NCBI RefSeq assembly: GCF_020905375.1
Contig: NZ_JAJJBU010000014.1
Span: 62,001-126,000, forward strand
Direction: 5' to 3'
DNA: 64,000 nt
Source: Arthrobacter cryoconiti
GTDB taxonomy: Bacteria > Actinomycetota > Actinomycetes > Actinomycetales > Micrococcaceae
Shown here: positions 26,884-35,718 of the stretch, in pieces
Numbering within the stretch: the first letter of the stretch is position 1
Layout of the letters: every line of letters starts with the position of its first letter
Notes under the pieces: generated by a model
The model's database searches: none
What the model saw: the letters and a program-made list of their open reading frames with translations, nothing else
Told to the model about the DNA's origin: nothing
Program-made: the position numbers and the translations under genes

Positions 26884-29091
26884 TCAATGCCGTTCTAGGT
26901 GTTCTTCGATGAGCAACTCAAGAGTGTTGTGAATGGTATCGAACCGCGGTGTTTGGGCGACTACTGTCGCTGGTACACGCAGAGTTTTCTCTAGTTGTTT
27001 TTTTAGGATTTTAGGATAGGAACAACCACCGTTGACTGGCTGCTGTGGCGGATGGTAGGTACCTGTTGGTGAGGTCCAGCCGACGCGGCCGTCAGCTGCA
27101 AGACTTGGCTTCCAACCACGCAGTTTTATGCCGATCCGGTCTGGGCCCCGGTCCATGCGGTAGCGTCCGTGACTGTCTTTGTCATCGCGGAAGTGTTTGA
27201 GCGCATGGTGTCGTTTACATTCCGGGCTGGCGTTGGCCAATGTGGTTGCCCCGCCCGTGTGGAAGGCAACAACGTGGTCCGTTTCAGTATCCAGAGCATG
27301 GTTGGTGCAGTTCGGGAACGAGCAACTTTCATTGAGGGCCCGCAGGAGAGTCTTTTCGCTTCGTCTTAGTTTGTAGCGTTTGGGAGGCGTGTCCGGTAAG
27401 GGAATATTGGTGACGGGATCCGTGAGAATCCGCAGAAAAGAACCTGTGCTGCCCAGGAGTTTGCGGGCTGTTTCTTCATCGATGGGTCCGTGCCCGACTA
27501 GTTCGGCAGGCTCGTTGGTGAGACCAAGCAGGCCCAAAAACGGGACGGTGATGATGATCTGTGCCTCGGGTTGCGGAGGTTCAGCGATTGTTGCTCCGTT
27601 GCGCACTGCCGTCAACTGCTCGAGATACTCAGCCAGTGGGTCCTCTGTGATCCCATCAACGAGACCGTCAAGCAGGGCTGTTTCATCCGAATCCGTGTCT
27701 GGTTTCTGCCTTGTCCTCGGATACGCAGAGAATCCGCCGCCGGATTCTGGAAGCTCTTGGTCCGGTTCTGCTGCGGGAGTGGAATCGAATGCGGGAGTGG
27801 AGCAGAGGACGCCGTCGAGCGGGACATCCTCGGGAAGCTGAGTGATATCTCCGGGCGCAGGTGGGCGGTGAGCCCATGCAGGGAGCTCGTCGACCAAGGT
27901 GAGAGCGGCCAAACCGTCGTGCTTCCGTTCCGGGACTTTCTGCGTTCGTTCGTCAGCACCTGGGTTGGAGAAGATGTTGGTGTCGCCGAAGCAGTCGCCG
28001 GTGACAGCAGTCGCGGTTGTGGCGCTCGATCCGCCGTTTTTGGTATCAGAGCCGTTTGCTTCGCTACCTGTATTCGTGGGTTTGGTGCCAACTCCGGTGA
28101 CGAGTTGGTGCTGACTTAGCAGTAGGGCGGAAGCGGTATCGGCACGCAGCTGACTTAATGTGCGGAGTTCGCCTGCGACTTGTTGCTTCCGGGCTATCCG
28201 AGTGCAGTTGATATAGATGCCGTTCGCTGCGACTGCTGGTATGTGCAGAGTGAGCCAAGACATGCCGTCGTTGCCAGGTTCTAGCGTCAGTGCGCGTTTA
28301 CCTATCGCTTCACGGGTCCTGGTAGCGAGAGTTTCCGGATGGGTGCCTTCTCGGATGCGTCTAGCTTTGGACGCGAATTTCGAAGCAGTGGTACCGCTGG
28401 CTGCTGTGAGCAGCCGTGTCTTGAAAGCGGTGATGTCCGACAGAGTCATGGTGGGGGTGCTTGAAAGGGTCTGGACTTCGTCAACGATGGTGCACGCATG
28501 GCGCCACGATATTGTGCCAGCAAAGAGTGCAGTGATGGTTTCAGGGTGGGAGGCAAAAAGCTCCATGGCGTGATGAGTCAGAGATGTTGCGGTGCACTCT
28601 GGAATCGTCAGCGTCACGGCAATTTCAGCGATGGTGGAGGTCTCCGCCATTCCGCGCTGCCATGAGTCCAATCCCAACGCAGTTGACTCCACGGCATTAG
28701 CGGCCATAATCCGGTCAATCACGGCCGCCTTGCAGGCTGCGGTGCGGTCCTCCAGCGCCTTCAACGCGGCGAGGGTAGCAATTCCCGCATCCACCACGCC
28801 CCGGGCTACCTGCACACGCGACGTGGGGACGGGGTCTGCACCTGAGTCACTGGCTACCGGTAGGCGCGAGTCACGAACAGTGTCCACAGTTGAGGTGGAT
28901 CCGGCATTGGTGCGCGATTCAAAACTTCCAGTTGAACCCAGATACGAGATGTACGGTGGGAGCCCCGCCAGAGATGGATCATCGGCGGAGAAGACTGCGA
29001 TTGCGGGAAGTGTCAGTGCCGCGATGAGTTCCGCCGCATCCTGTGTGGCGGGAGAATCCCCGTTTCCGGGGTGAATTACTGACCCGTTCAT
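26884..29091 (-). CDS. DUF222 / 13E12-type HNH endonuclease-like protein
   Basis: A 735-residue protein with an N-terminal helical DUF222 (13E12 repeat) region and a C-terminal HNH nuclease motif: CSFPNCTNHALDTETDHVV, TTLANASPECKRHHALKH, that is C-x4-C, DH, N, C and HH..KH. The ~200-residue middle (about residues 330-520) is low-complexity, acidic and poorly conserved. These proteins are multicopy in actinobacteria; cellular role is unsettled (mobile-element or nuclease function proposed). The ATG at 29091 has TATTAT 6 nt upstream and no Shine-Dalgarno. Flanks are AT-rich and repeat-bearing. Confidence 0.85.
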   Translation of the reverse strand: MNGSVIHPGNGDSPATQDAAELIAALTLPAIAVFSADDPSLAGLPPYISYLGSTGSFESRTNAGSTSTVDTVRDSRLPVASDSGADPVPTSRVQVARGVVDAGIATLAALKALEDRTAACKAAVIDRIMAANAVESTALGLDSWQRGMAETSTIAEIAVTLTIPECTATSLTHHAMELFASHPETITALFAGTISWRHACTIVDEVQTLSSTPTMTLSDITAFKTRLLTAASGTTASKFASKARRIREGTHPETLATRTREAIGKRALTLEPGNDGMSWLTLHIPAVAANGIYINCTRIARKQQVAGELRTLSQLRADTASALLLSQHQLVTGVGTKPTNTGSEANGSDTKNGGSSATTATAVTGDCFGDTNIFSNPGADERTQKVPERKHDGLAALTLVDELPAWAHRPPAPGDITQLPEDVPLDGVLCSTPAFDSTPAAEPDQELPESGGGFSAYPRTRQKPDTDSDETALLDGLVDGITEDPLAEYLEQLTAVRNGATIAEPPQPEAQIIITVPFLGLLGLTNEPAELVGHGPIDEETARKLLGSTGSFLRILTDPVTNIPLPDTPPKRYKLRRSEKTLLRALNESCSFPNCTNHALDTETDHVVAFHTGGATTLANASPECKRHHALKHFRDDKDSHGRYRMDRGPDRIGIKLRGWKPSLAADGRVGWTSPTGTYHPPQQPVNGGCSYPKILKKQLEKTLRVPATVVAQTPRFDTIHNTLELLIEEHLERH

Positions 29092-29097
29092 ATTTCT

Positions 29098-29127
29098 ATA
29101 ATACAATACGTCGTTATGTATATGCAA
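29098..29127 (-). promoter_or_regulatory. Promoter of the DUF222/HNH gene (leaderless)
   Basis: On the minus strand TTGCAT (29127-29122), an 18-bp spacer, TATTAT (29103-29098) and 6 nt lead straight into the ATG. This is the clearest leaderless-type promoter of the window, set in a markedly AT-rich stretch. Confidence 0.7.
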
Positions 29128-29287
29128 TGATTTCTAGAACATATAATCTATAGAATCTCTAAAACTAATGACAATCAGTCAACGGATTCGCTCGGCTGAG
29201 TTGACTGTCCCAAAATAGCGCGGACCAGCCCTTATTCAAATGCCGCAGGCTAGCCTGGAAGGCTCAGCCGCAGGATCGCAGACTGGC

Positions 29288-29518
29288 TCAGTCGCTGGCG
29301 GCGCGGGCAGCGTCAAGTCTTGCTTTGGCGCCGTCGAGCCATTCTTCACACTTCTTGGCAAGCGCCTCCCCGCGCTCCCACAGCGCTAGTGATTCTTCCA
29401 GAGTGGAACTACCCGCCTCCAGCTGATTAACCACGCTAACCAGTTGTTCACGGGCTTGCTCATAGCTCAGCGAAGCCACATCTTGGAGGTCAGTTGGTGT
29501 TGCTTTGGGGGTACTCAT
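29288..29518 (-). CDS. xseB: Exodeoxyribonuclease VII small subunit
   Basis: A 76-residue Xse[53 protein letters not shown] is the family's coiled two-helix sequence. It binds the large subunit XseA encoded 15 bp upstream in the same direction. AAAGGA precedes the ATG by 6 nt. Confidence 0.95.
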   Translation of the reverse strand: MSTPKATPTDLQDVASLSYEQAREQLVSVVNQLEAGSSTLEESLALWERGEALAKKCEEWLDGAKARLDAARAASD

Positions 29519-29533
29519 GAGTGATCCTTTGCA

Positions 29534-30850
29534 TCAGTCGTCGGATGTAGAAGTTGATATTGCGGCGAGAGCGCCGCCAGCAACCCGGATACTTAGCGGT
29601 GTTCCTTCGGGTGCGTGAGAGGGGTGACGGACAATGCTGCCGTCCTCCAATTGCGCGACGGCGTATCCGCGGTCGAGCGTTTTCTGAGGGGACAATGCAC
29701 GCACTTGCGCGCGCAGGTGCGTCAATCGGTCAGCATGGCGACCCACCTGTGTCTGCACGGCGAGCAGCGCCCGTCCGCTGAAGCGTGTGATCTCTTCTGC
29801 CCGCACTGTGAGCATTGACTGCGGGTTGGCCAAAACAGGGCGCGAGCGCAGTTGTGCCAGCCGGTCTGATTCCCGCTCCAGCAACTGGCTGATACGTCGA
29901 TTAAGTAGGCCTCTGGCCTGTTCCACCTTGTGCAGTTCCTCGCCCACATCCGGCACAATCCGTTTGGCGGCATCCGTGGGCGTTGACGCTCTCAGGTCGG
30001 CGACGTCGTCTAGGAGAGGACGGTCCGCCTCGTGGCCGATGGCACTGACGACTGGAGTGGTAGCTGTTGAGACAGCGCGTATCAGGGCCTCATGGCTAAA
30101 TGGCAGCAAATCTTCGAGAGATCCGCCGCCACGCGCTATGACAATAACGTCGATAACAGGGTCGGAATCGAGCTCCTGTAGGGCGGCAATGACAGCAGTA
30201 ACGGCACTGACACCTTGGACGGGTACCTCTCGGACCTCGAATTCGACGGCTGGCCAACGCAGAGCCGTGTTGCGCAGTACGTCCTTCATGGCGTCGGAAT
30301 TGCGTCCTGTAATAAGCCCTATTCTGTGGGGAAGAAGAGGTAATTTCTTCTTCCGGCGAGGATCGAAGAGGCCTTCGGCAGTTAAGGCTTGGCGCAATTG
30401 TTCGATTCTTGCCAGAAGATCACCCAGACCCACAGGACGGATGTCTCGGGCTTGCATGGACAGCCGTCCGGTCTTCATCCAAAAATCAGGTTTGAGCTGG
30501 GCGACGACTCGGGAGCCGCGTTCCAATGGCGCGGCAAGTTGGCTAAGTACTGAGCCCCACACAGTGACGCTCAGTGAGATTTCGGCATCGACGTCCCTGA
30601 TAGTCAGGTAGCTAACATTTGCACGCTTATTCAATTCAATGATCTGTCCCTCAACCCACGCTGGGGGAGCCTTTTCGATGTGCGCTTTGAGCTTTTGGCT
30701 CAGTAAGGCTAGCGGCCAGGGGTTTTCCGGTGTGGTTTCAGCAGCCGTGAGAGCGACGACCTTGCGCTCCGGGGCTTGCTGCACGGGGTCGTTCTCCTGT
30801 GCAATGAGGCCGCCATCTTGGCTGCCTACGAGTTCAGAGGCATCATCCAT
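29534..30850 (-). CDS. xseA: Exodeoxyribonuclease VII large subunit
   Basis: A 438-residue XseA: N-terminal OB fold (WVEGQIIELNKRANVSYLTIRD), catalytic region (GLITGRNSDAMKDVLR, IARGGGSLEDLLPFSHE, SAIGHEADRPLLDDVADLRASTPTDAAK) and a long coiled-coil C-terminus. Together with XseB it degrades single-stranded DNA from both ends. The first ~40 residues (acidic and low-complexity) precede the conserved start and may be an overlong reading. Confidence 0.95.
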   Translation of the reverse strand: MDDASELVGSQDGGLIAQENDPVQQAPERKVVALTAAETTPENPWPLALLSQKLKAHIEKAPPAWVEGQIIELNKRANVSYLTIRDVDAEISLSVTVWGSVLSQLAAPLERGSRVVAQLKPDFWMKTGRLSMQARDIRPVGLGDLLARIEQLRQALTAEGLFDPRRKKKLPLLPHRIGLITGRNSDAMKDVLRNTALRWPAVEFEVREVPVQGVSAVTAVIAALQELDSDPVIDVIVIARGGGSLEDLLPFSHEALIRAVSTATTPVVSAIGHEADRPLLDDVADLRASTPTDAAKRIVPDVGEELHKVEQARGLLNRRISQLLERESDRLAQLRSRPVLANPQSMLTVRAEEITRFSGRALLAVQTQVGRHADRLTHLRAQVRALSPQKTLDRGYAVAQLEDGSIVRHPSHAPEGTPLSIRVAGGALAAISTSTSDD

Positions 30851-31021
30851 GGGCTGTGTTCACCGTCTTCCTCGACCAACTGATCATGCAACCACTCTAG
30901 CTTTTGGCTCAGACATGCTTACGCCTCAACGGTGGGGATGCTCGCCTGCGGAAATGCTCGCAGTTCAACAAAGCACATGACCTAAGATTGAGATTCACAA
31001 CATTCCTCAGGGGGACGGCCC

Positions 31022-31855
31022 GTGCGCACTATTGGTTCTGCAGTGTTAGTAATTCTCGCTTTGTTGTTGGCTGCGGTGGCTGGCCCCTCAATCTGGGCCG
31101 AACGCAACGTTGTCAGCGAGTCAGGCTTTGTCCAGTTGGCCGGACCTCTAGGGGACAATCGAGAATTCCAGCAAGGGCTCACGGCCGTAGTTGCAAGAGA
31201 AGCCGCCGCACAGCTTAATCTGCCGAGTCAGCTGCAGAATTTGGCTGCTGGAATGATTGCCTCCTCAGCAGCATCGCTGCAGTCCCAGCCTGGATATGCA
31301 CAAGCCTGGACACAAACCTTGCAGCGCAGTCATGCGCTCACCCTCCACCCAGGGGACAACGAAGCAGCCAGTGGTGACCTGACCCTCGATGTTGCACCCC
31401 TAGTAGGACTAGTGGCCACAAAAATTTCTACGGACATCGGCGTGAAACTGCCCGTTCCACCGGCAGTCCTAGTCAATCTGGACCAGCCTAGTGTTGCCTC
31501 GGCGATCCCAGTGGTGACCGCATTGGGTGGAATGAGTGGCTGGTTGGCATTCTTCGCCGTCGACCTTTTTGTTCTGGCCGTGGTGGTGGCCCGCAAACGT
31601 GCGCTGACTACACTACTGACCGGAGTTGGATTGGCTCTGGTCGCGCTGGCCTGGAAGCTCGGAGCCGGTGCGCTGGCTAGCCAATTTGCCAGGATCGGGA
31701 CCGGAAATGACATCGCGGAGCAGTTCGGCAGTGAACTGGGCCAGCTGGCCCAGGAGAGTTGGCAATGGGGGATCAACGTCGGCTTTGCCTTGGCGGGTGG
31801 AGTAATTGCCGTAGGTGTCATAACTCTCATCCTTGGGCGTCGGCGCACCACGTAA
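31022..31855 (+). CDS. Membrane protein of unknown function (277 aa)
   Basis: One N-terminal helix (about 4-23), a soluble domain of about 150 residues (NREFQQGLTAVVAREAAAQLNLPSQLQNLAAGMIAS...), then three to four helices at about 175-270 and a basic tail. The layout resembles actinobacterial membrane proteins with an extracytoplasmic loop, but I do not recognise a named family. The GTG at 31022 has AGGGGGAC upstream. It ends 9 bp before ispH, which however has its own -10 signal. Confidence 0.7.
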   Translation: MRTIGSAVLVILALLLAAVAGPSIWAERNVVSESGFVQLAGPLGDNREFQQGLTAVVAREAAAQLNLPSQLQNLAAGMIASSAASLQSQPGYAQAWTQTLQRSHALTLHPGDNEAASGDLTLDVAPLVGLVATKISTDIGVKLPVPPAVLVNLDQPSVASAIPVVTALGGMSGWLAFFAVDLFVLAVVVARKRALTTLLTGVGLALVALAWKLGAGALASQFARIGTGNDIAEQFGSELGQLAQESWQWGINVGFALAGGVIAVGVITLILGRRRTT

Positions 31856-31864
31856 GATGGTGGC

Positions 31865-32950
31865 ATGAGTGCCTCCGCAGTTTCTGTTCCTATGCCACTT
31901 GTCCCGCGCCGCCGCAGGTCCCCTGAGGATGTCGCAGCCGCCGCCCCCGTCAACGGGACCAAACGGGTCCTACTTGCCGCCCCGCGCGGTTACTGCGCCG
32001 GGGTTGATCGGGCTGTGATTGCGGTCGAGAAGGCGCTTGAGCACTATGGCGCACCCGTGTATGTGCGCAAACAAATAGTGCACAACGTTCACGTGGTCTC
32101 CTCGCTTGAAGCCAAAGGCGCTATTTTTGTCGAGGAAAACGAAGAAGTTCCCACGGGTGCGCTGGTGGTCTTTTCCGCACACGGTGTCTCACCTGCTGTC
32201 CAGCAGTCCGCGGTGGACCGCGGACTGCGGACCATTGATGCCACGTGTCCCTTGGTCACAAAGGTGCACAAGGAAGCCGTTCGTTTTGCCAATGACGATT
32301 ACGACATCTTGCTTATTGGCCACGAAGGCCATGAGGAAGTTGAAGGAACAGCCGGTGAGGCACCCCAGCACATCCAGATTGTGAACGGTCCAAACGACGT
32401 GGACAAGGTCCAGGTCCGTGATCCGCAGAAGGTTATCTGGCTTTCCCAAACCACGCTGAGCGTGGATGAGACCATGGAAACTGTGCGTCTGCTCAGGGAC
32501 CGCTTTCCTACACTCCAGGACCCGCCCAGCGACGATATCTGCTACGCCACGACCAACCGTCAGGTGGCCATCAAGAAAATAGCACCACAAGCAGAATTGG
32601 TCATCGTGGTGGGCTCCGCGAACTCCTCAAACTCGGTGCGTCTGATGGAAGTTGCGTTGGAATATGGTGCCACGGCGTCCCATCGGGTGGACTTTGCCAA
32701 CGAGATTGACGAAACCTGGTTTGAAGGCGTCGCAACCGTCGGTGTAACTAGCGGCGCCTCGGTTCCAGAAGTCTTAGTCAGAGACGTTCTGCTGCTGCTG
32801 GCGGATTACGGTTACGACGACGTGGAGGAAGTGGTTACGGCCCAGGAAGACATACTCTTTTCTCTTCCAAAGGAGCTACGCGCGACGTTGAAGGCGGCTG
32901 GAGATACTTCTCGCGGGCTTGGTGGCCACGGCAAGCGCAGCAACAATTGA
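31865..32950 (+). CDS. ispH: 4-hydroxy-3-methylbut-2-enyl diphosphate reductase IspH
   Basis: A 361-residue IspH (LytB), last enzyme of the MEP isoprenoid pathway. The iron-sulfur cysteines lie in [24 protein letters not shown] and [11 protein letters not shown]; the [10 protein letters not shown] and HGVSPAV substrate-site stretches are intact. The N-terminal 30 residues are an extension usual in actinobacteria. TAAGAT (31853-31858) lies 6 nt before the ATG, so it is probably leaderless. Confidence 0.96.
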   Translation: MSASAVSVPMPLVPRRRRSPEDVAAAAPVNGTKRVLLAAPRGYCAGVDRAVIAVEKALEHYGAPVYVRKQIVHNVHVVSSLEAKGAIFVEENEEVPTGALVVFSAHGVSPAVQQSAVDRGLRTIDATCPLVTKVHKEAVRFANDDYDILLIGHEGHEEVEGTAGEAPQHIQIVNGPNDVDKVQVRDPQKVIWLSQTTLSVDETMETVRLLRDRFPTLQDPPSDDICYATTNRQVAIKKIAPQAELVIVVGSANSSNSVRLMEVALEYGATASHRVDFANEIDETWFEGVATVGVTSGASVPEVLVRDVLLLLADYGYDDVEEVVTAQEDILFSLPKELRATLKAAGDTSRGLGGHGKRSNN

Positions 32951-32983
32951 GCCTGCTCGGCTAGCCTGAACAATCGCCCGCAG

Positions 32984-34165
32984 CTACGGCGTTTCCTCGG
33001 CAAACTCCGGCGCACTCAGCGACCTCGGTGAGAGTTCGATGTTAGCTGGCGCGGCAAGGGTTTTTGGGTCGAAAGCGTTGAGCTTGCGTGCCGTCGGTAA
33101 CACCCGGGCTTCCAGTGTCCCCACCAGTTTGTTGTAGCGTTCCACGGACGTCTTAAGTGAGGAACCCACGTTGTTGACGGCCTCGCCCATGGCACCAAGG
33201 CGCGTGTACAACGCCGCTGAGAGGTCAAAGAGTTCCTTGGCGCTCTCTGTCAGCACGTCCTGACGCCAACTAAATGCCACAGTCTTCAGGATGGCCATAA
33301 GCGAAATGGGTGAAGCCAAAACGACATTGCGTGCCATGGCATGATCCAACAGTGAGGGGTCAGCCAGCAGGGCCGACGACAGGATGGACTCCACTGGTAC
33401 GAAGCAAATCACTAGCTCAGGAGAGTTGTGTGCGCTTTCCCAGTACTTCTTCGTCGCGAGTGCATCAACGTGGGCTTTGAGCGCCTTGGCATGCCGAGCC
33501 AAGTGTTCGTTCGCTCCGGCGCCTGCGGAATTTTCGGCGTCGTGCGCCTGGAGGTACGAGGACAACGGAACCTTGGCATCAAGGACCAACTCTTTGCCGC
33601 CGGGGAGCCTGACCACCATGTCGGGGCGGTGGGCGCCATCCTCCGTGGCGATATGGACTTGTTCGTTGAAGTCGACATGGGCCAACATTCCGGAGGCTTC
33701 CACCACGCGGCGCAGCTGAACCTCGCCCCACTTGCCTCGGGCGTTGTTGGAACGCAGTGCCGATTCTAGGGACGTGGTGGTGGCCAAGAGACGAGCATCG
33801 GAGGCTTTCGCGTCGCGCAATTGCTCGGCCAACTGACCGTACTGCTCCACCCTGTCCCGCTCCAACAAGGCCACCTGGCGTTGGACGGCGTTGAGTTTCT
33901 CCGACACCGGTCCCAAAGCTGCCAAGACCGAGGAGTCAGAGGACTGCCGCACGGACAGTTCCCTATTTTGGGTCGAGAGTAATCGGCGTTCGGCGTCGGC
34001 CGCCGCGAAATCAGCCATCAGCGAAGAAGCACGGTGCAAGGACTGCTCGGCTTCTTCCTGTGCCGTTCGCAATCGACCCCGCAGCAGCCAACCCGCAGTG
34101 GCGGACCCGGCCAAGAGTCCCAACAGAAGCATCAACAGTGCAACAAGCCATCCAAATCCAGTCAT
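32984..34165 (-). CDS. rmuC: DNA recombination protein RmuC
   Basis: A 393-residue RmuC: N-terminal membrane helix (about 4-25), a coiled coil to about residue 125, then the nuclease-like domain with NARGKWGEVQLRRVVEASGML, DMVVRLPGGKELVLDAKVPLSSY and FVPVESILSSAL. Proteins of this family limit DNA inversions and may cut DNA structures. Convergent with ispH and divergent from ychF. Confidence 0.92.
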   Translation of the reverse strand: MTGFGWLVALLMLLLGLLAGSATAGWLLRGRLRTAQEEAEQSLHRASSLMADFAAADAERRLLSTQNRELSVRQSSDSSVLAALGPVSEKLNAVQRQVALLERDRVEQYGQLAEQLRDAKASDARLLATTTSLESALRSNNARGKWGEVQLRRVVEASGMLAHVDFNEQVHIATEDGAHRPDMVVRLPGGKELVLDAKVPLSSYLQAHDAENSAGAGANEHLARHAKALKAHVDALATKKYWESAHNSPELVICFVPVESILSSALLADPSLLDHAMARNVVLASPISLMAILKTVAFSWRQDVLTESAKELFDLSAALYTRLGAMGEAVNNVGSSLKTSVERYNKLVGTLEARVLPTARKLNAFDPKTLAAPANIELSPRSLSAPEFAEETP

Positions 34166-34238
34166 GGAACCACTTTCGCACTAGGGTCTGACAAAGTGGA
34201 ATTGGGGCGTCGGTGTGCCCTGCCGGTACGATTGACGC

Positions 34239-35324
34239 GTGGCTCTTACTATTGGCATCGTCGGACTGCCCAACGTCGGCAAATCAACCCTTTTCAACGC
34301 ACTGACACGCAACAACGTGCTCGCAGCGAACTACCCGTTCGCTACGATCGAGCCCAATGTTGGCATGGTCAGCCTGCCGGATCCTCGTCTGGCTAAGCTA
34401 GCCGAGGTCTTTGGCTCTGCACGCATCCTGGCAGCCACGGTGTCTTTCGTGGACATCGCAGGCATCGTTAAGGGCGCGTCGGAGGGTGAAGGACTGGGAA
34501 ATAAATTCCTGGCCAACATCCGCGAGGCAGAAGCGATTGCCCAGGTCATCCGCGTCTTTGACGATCCAGACGTCATTCACGTTGACGGCAAAGTTGATCC
34601 TAGCTCCGATATGGAGACCATCAACACTGAGCTGATCCTGGCGGACCTGCAGACTATTGAAAAGGCTGTTCCCAGGATTGAAAAGGCCGTCAAGCTCAAA
34701 CAGCGTGAAGCGGGCGAGCTCAACGCCATTCTGAACGCTCAGAAGGTTCTAGAGCGTGGAGACACCATTTTCGCTTCCGTTAAGAGCGACAAATTGGAGA
34801 TGGAGTACCTGAAGGAACTGAGCCTGCTCACGGCCAAGCCTTTCATCTACGTCTTCAACGTTGACGACGCCGTGCTGGGCAACCCCGAGCGCCAGGCTGA
34901 GCTGCGCGAACTGGTGGCGCCGGCTGAAGCAATCTTCCTAGACGCGAAACTGGAATCTGACCTCGTGGAATTGGACGAGGACGAAGCCCGGGAAATGCTG
35001 GAGATGAGCGGGCAGGAAGAGTCCGGGCTGGACCAACTGGCCAGGGTCGGATTCCACACCCTTGGGTTGCAGACGTATCTGACGGCGGGCCCGAAGGAAA
35101 CGCGCGCCTGGACGATCCGACAAGGTGACACGGCGCCTCAGGCCGCTGGTGTTATCCACACAGACTTCCAACGCGGTTTCATCAAGGCAGAAGTGGTCCA
35201 CTTCGAGGACCTGATGGAGGCTGGCTCCATGGCCGAGGCAAAGGCTAAGGGCAAGGTCCGGATCGAAGGCAAGGAATACATCATGCACGACGGCGACGTG
35301 GTGGAGTTTAGATTTAATGTTTAG
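34239..35324 (+). CDS. ychF: Redox-regulated ATPase YchF
   Basis: A 361-residue OBG-family ATPase: GIVGLPNVGKSTLFNALT (P-loop), a coiled-coil insert, and a C-terminal TGS domain ending GDVVEFRFNV. The GTG at 34239 has TACGAT 6 nt upstream and no Shine-Dalgarno. The last five codons (aga ttt aat gtt tag) all end in A, T or G of the A+T-rich kind, unlike the rest of the gene; the displaced island copy at 43443 has agg ttc aac gtc taa. This suggests that the 3' end was supplied by an integrating element. Confidence 0.96.
   Translation: MALTIGIVGLPNVGKSTLFNALTRNNVLAANYPFATIEPNVGMVSLPDPRLAKLAEVFGSARILAATVSFVDIAGIVKGASEGEGLGNKFLANIREAEAIAQVIRVFDDPDVIHVDGKVDPSSDMETINTELILADLQTIEKAVPRIEKAVKLKQREAGELNAILNAQKVLERGDTIFASVKSDKLEMEYLKELSLLTAKPFIYVFNVDDAVLGNPERQAELRELVAPAEAIFLDAKLESDLVELDEDEAREMLEMSGQEESGLDQLARVGFHTLGLQTYLTAGPKETRAWTIRQGDTAPQAAGVIHTDFQRGFIKAEVVHFEDLMEAGSMAEAKAKGKVRIEGKEYIMHDGDVVEFRFNV
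35292..35324. repeat. Attachment-site copy 1 at the ychF 3' end
   Basis: The last eleven codons of ychF (GDVVEFRFNV and stop). The matching segment at 43443-43475 agrees at 28 of 33 bases; all five differences are third codon positions. The first 18 bases (GGCGACGTGGTGGAGTTT) are identical and are the likely crossover core. Confidence 0.8.
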
Positions 35325-35718
35325 GTTTTCCGCCTGAAACAACAGAAATGCCGTCCTCTGCGAAAACGTAAGAGGGCGGTATTTGTTGTAAGAAAATCGA
35401 TAATCTCAGAGCGGGCCTTCTGCCGCGTAGCCGGTCGATCCGGCAGTGCAAGTGGGTGAGGAGGCGGTCGCATCATAGAATCATCATGGCGCTCACTCCT
35501 CGTGAGTTGCCTCGTCATATGAGGTGGCGGGCAGTCCGGTCATTGAAGATCAGCTTCAAAATGGGCTGAAAGGGTCATCTGTCAGTCGATGCCAACGTCG
35601 ACCGCAGGTCGAGCGAATGGCAGATAGCTGAGAGGTTATTCCACCAGTGATGGGATACTGGTGTGGACCGACACGATCAATACGTTCGCATCGCGCACCT
35701 CAAGGGGGATTACTGTCT
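35325..35718. other. Island left end, no gene recognised
   Basis: 394 bp between ychF and the NTPase gene. It holds the hairpin at 35348-35382 and, near its end, GATACT (a possible -10) and AAGGGGGA, the ribosome binding site of the next gene. Short frames here show no family features; no integrase remnant was seen. Confidence 0.6.
35348..35382 (+). terminator. Hairpin downstream of ychF
   Basis: A 12-bp stem (35348-35359 with 35371-35382, two G-U pairs) around an 11-nt loop. No uridine run follows, only TTGTTG, so it is a moderate terminator. It belongs to the island side of the junction. Confidence 0.6.

Noticed and set aside
35325-35718. Integrase gene at the island left end
   Set aside because: Searched both strands for tyrosine- or serine-recombinase motifs; only short featureless frames are present.
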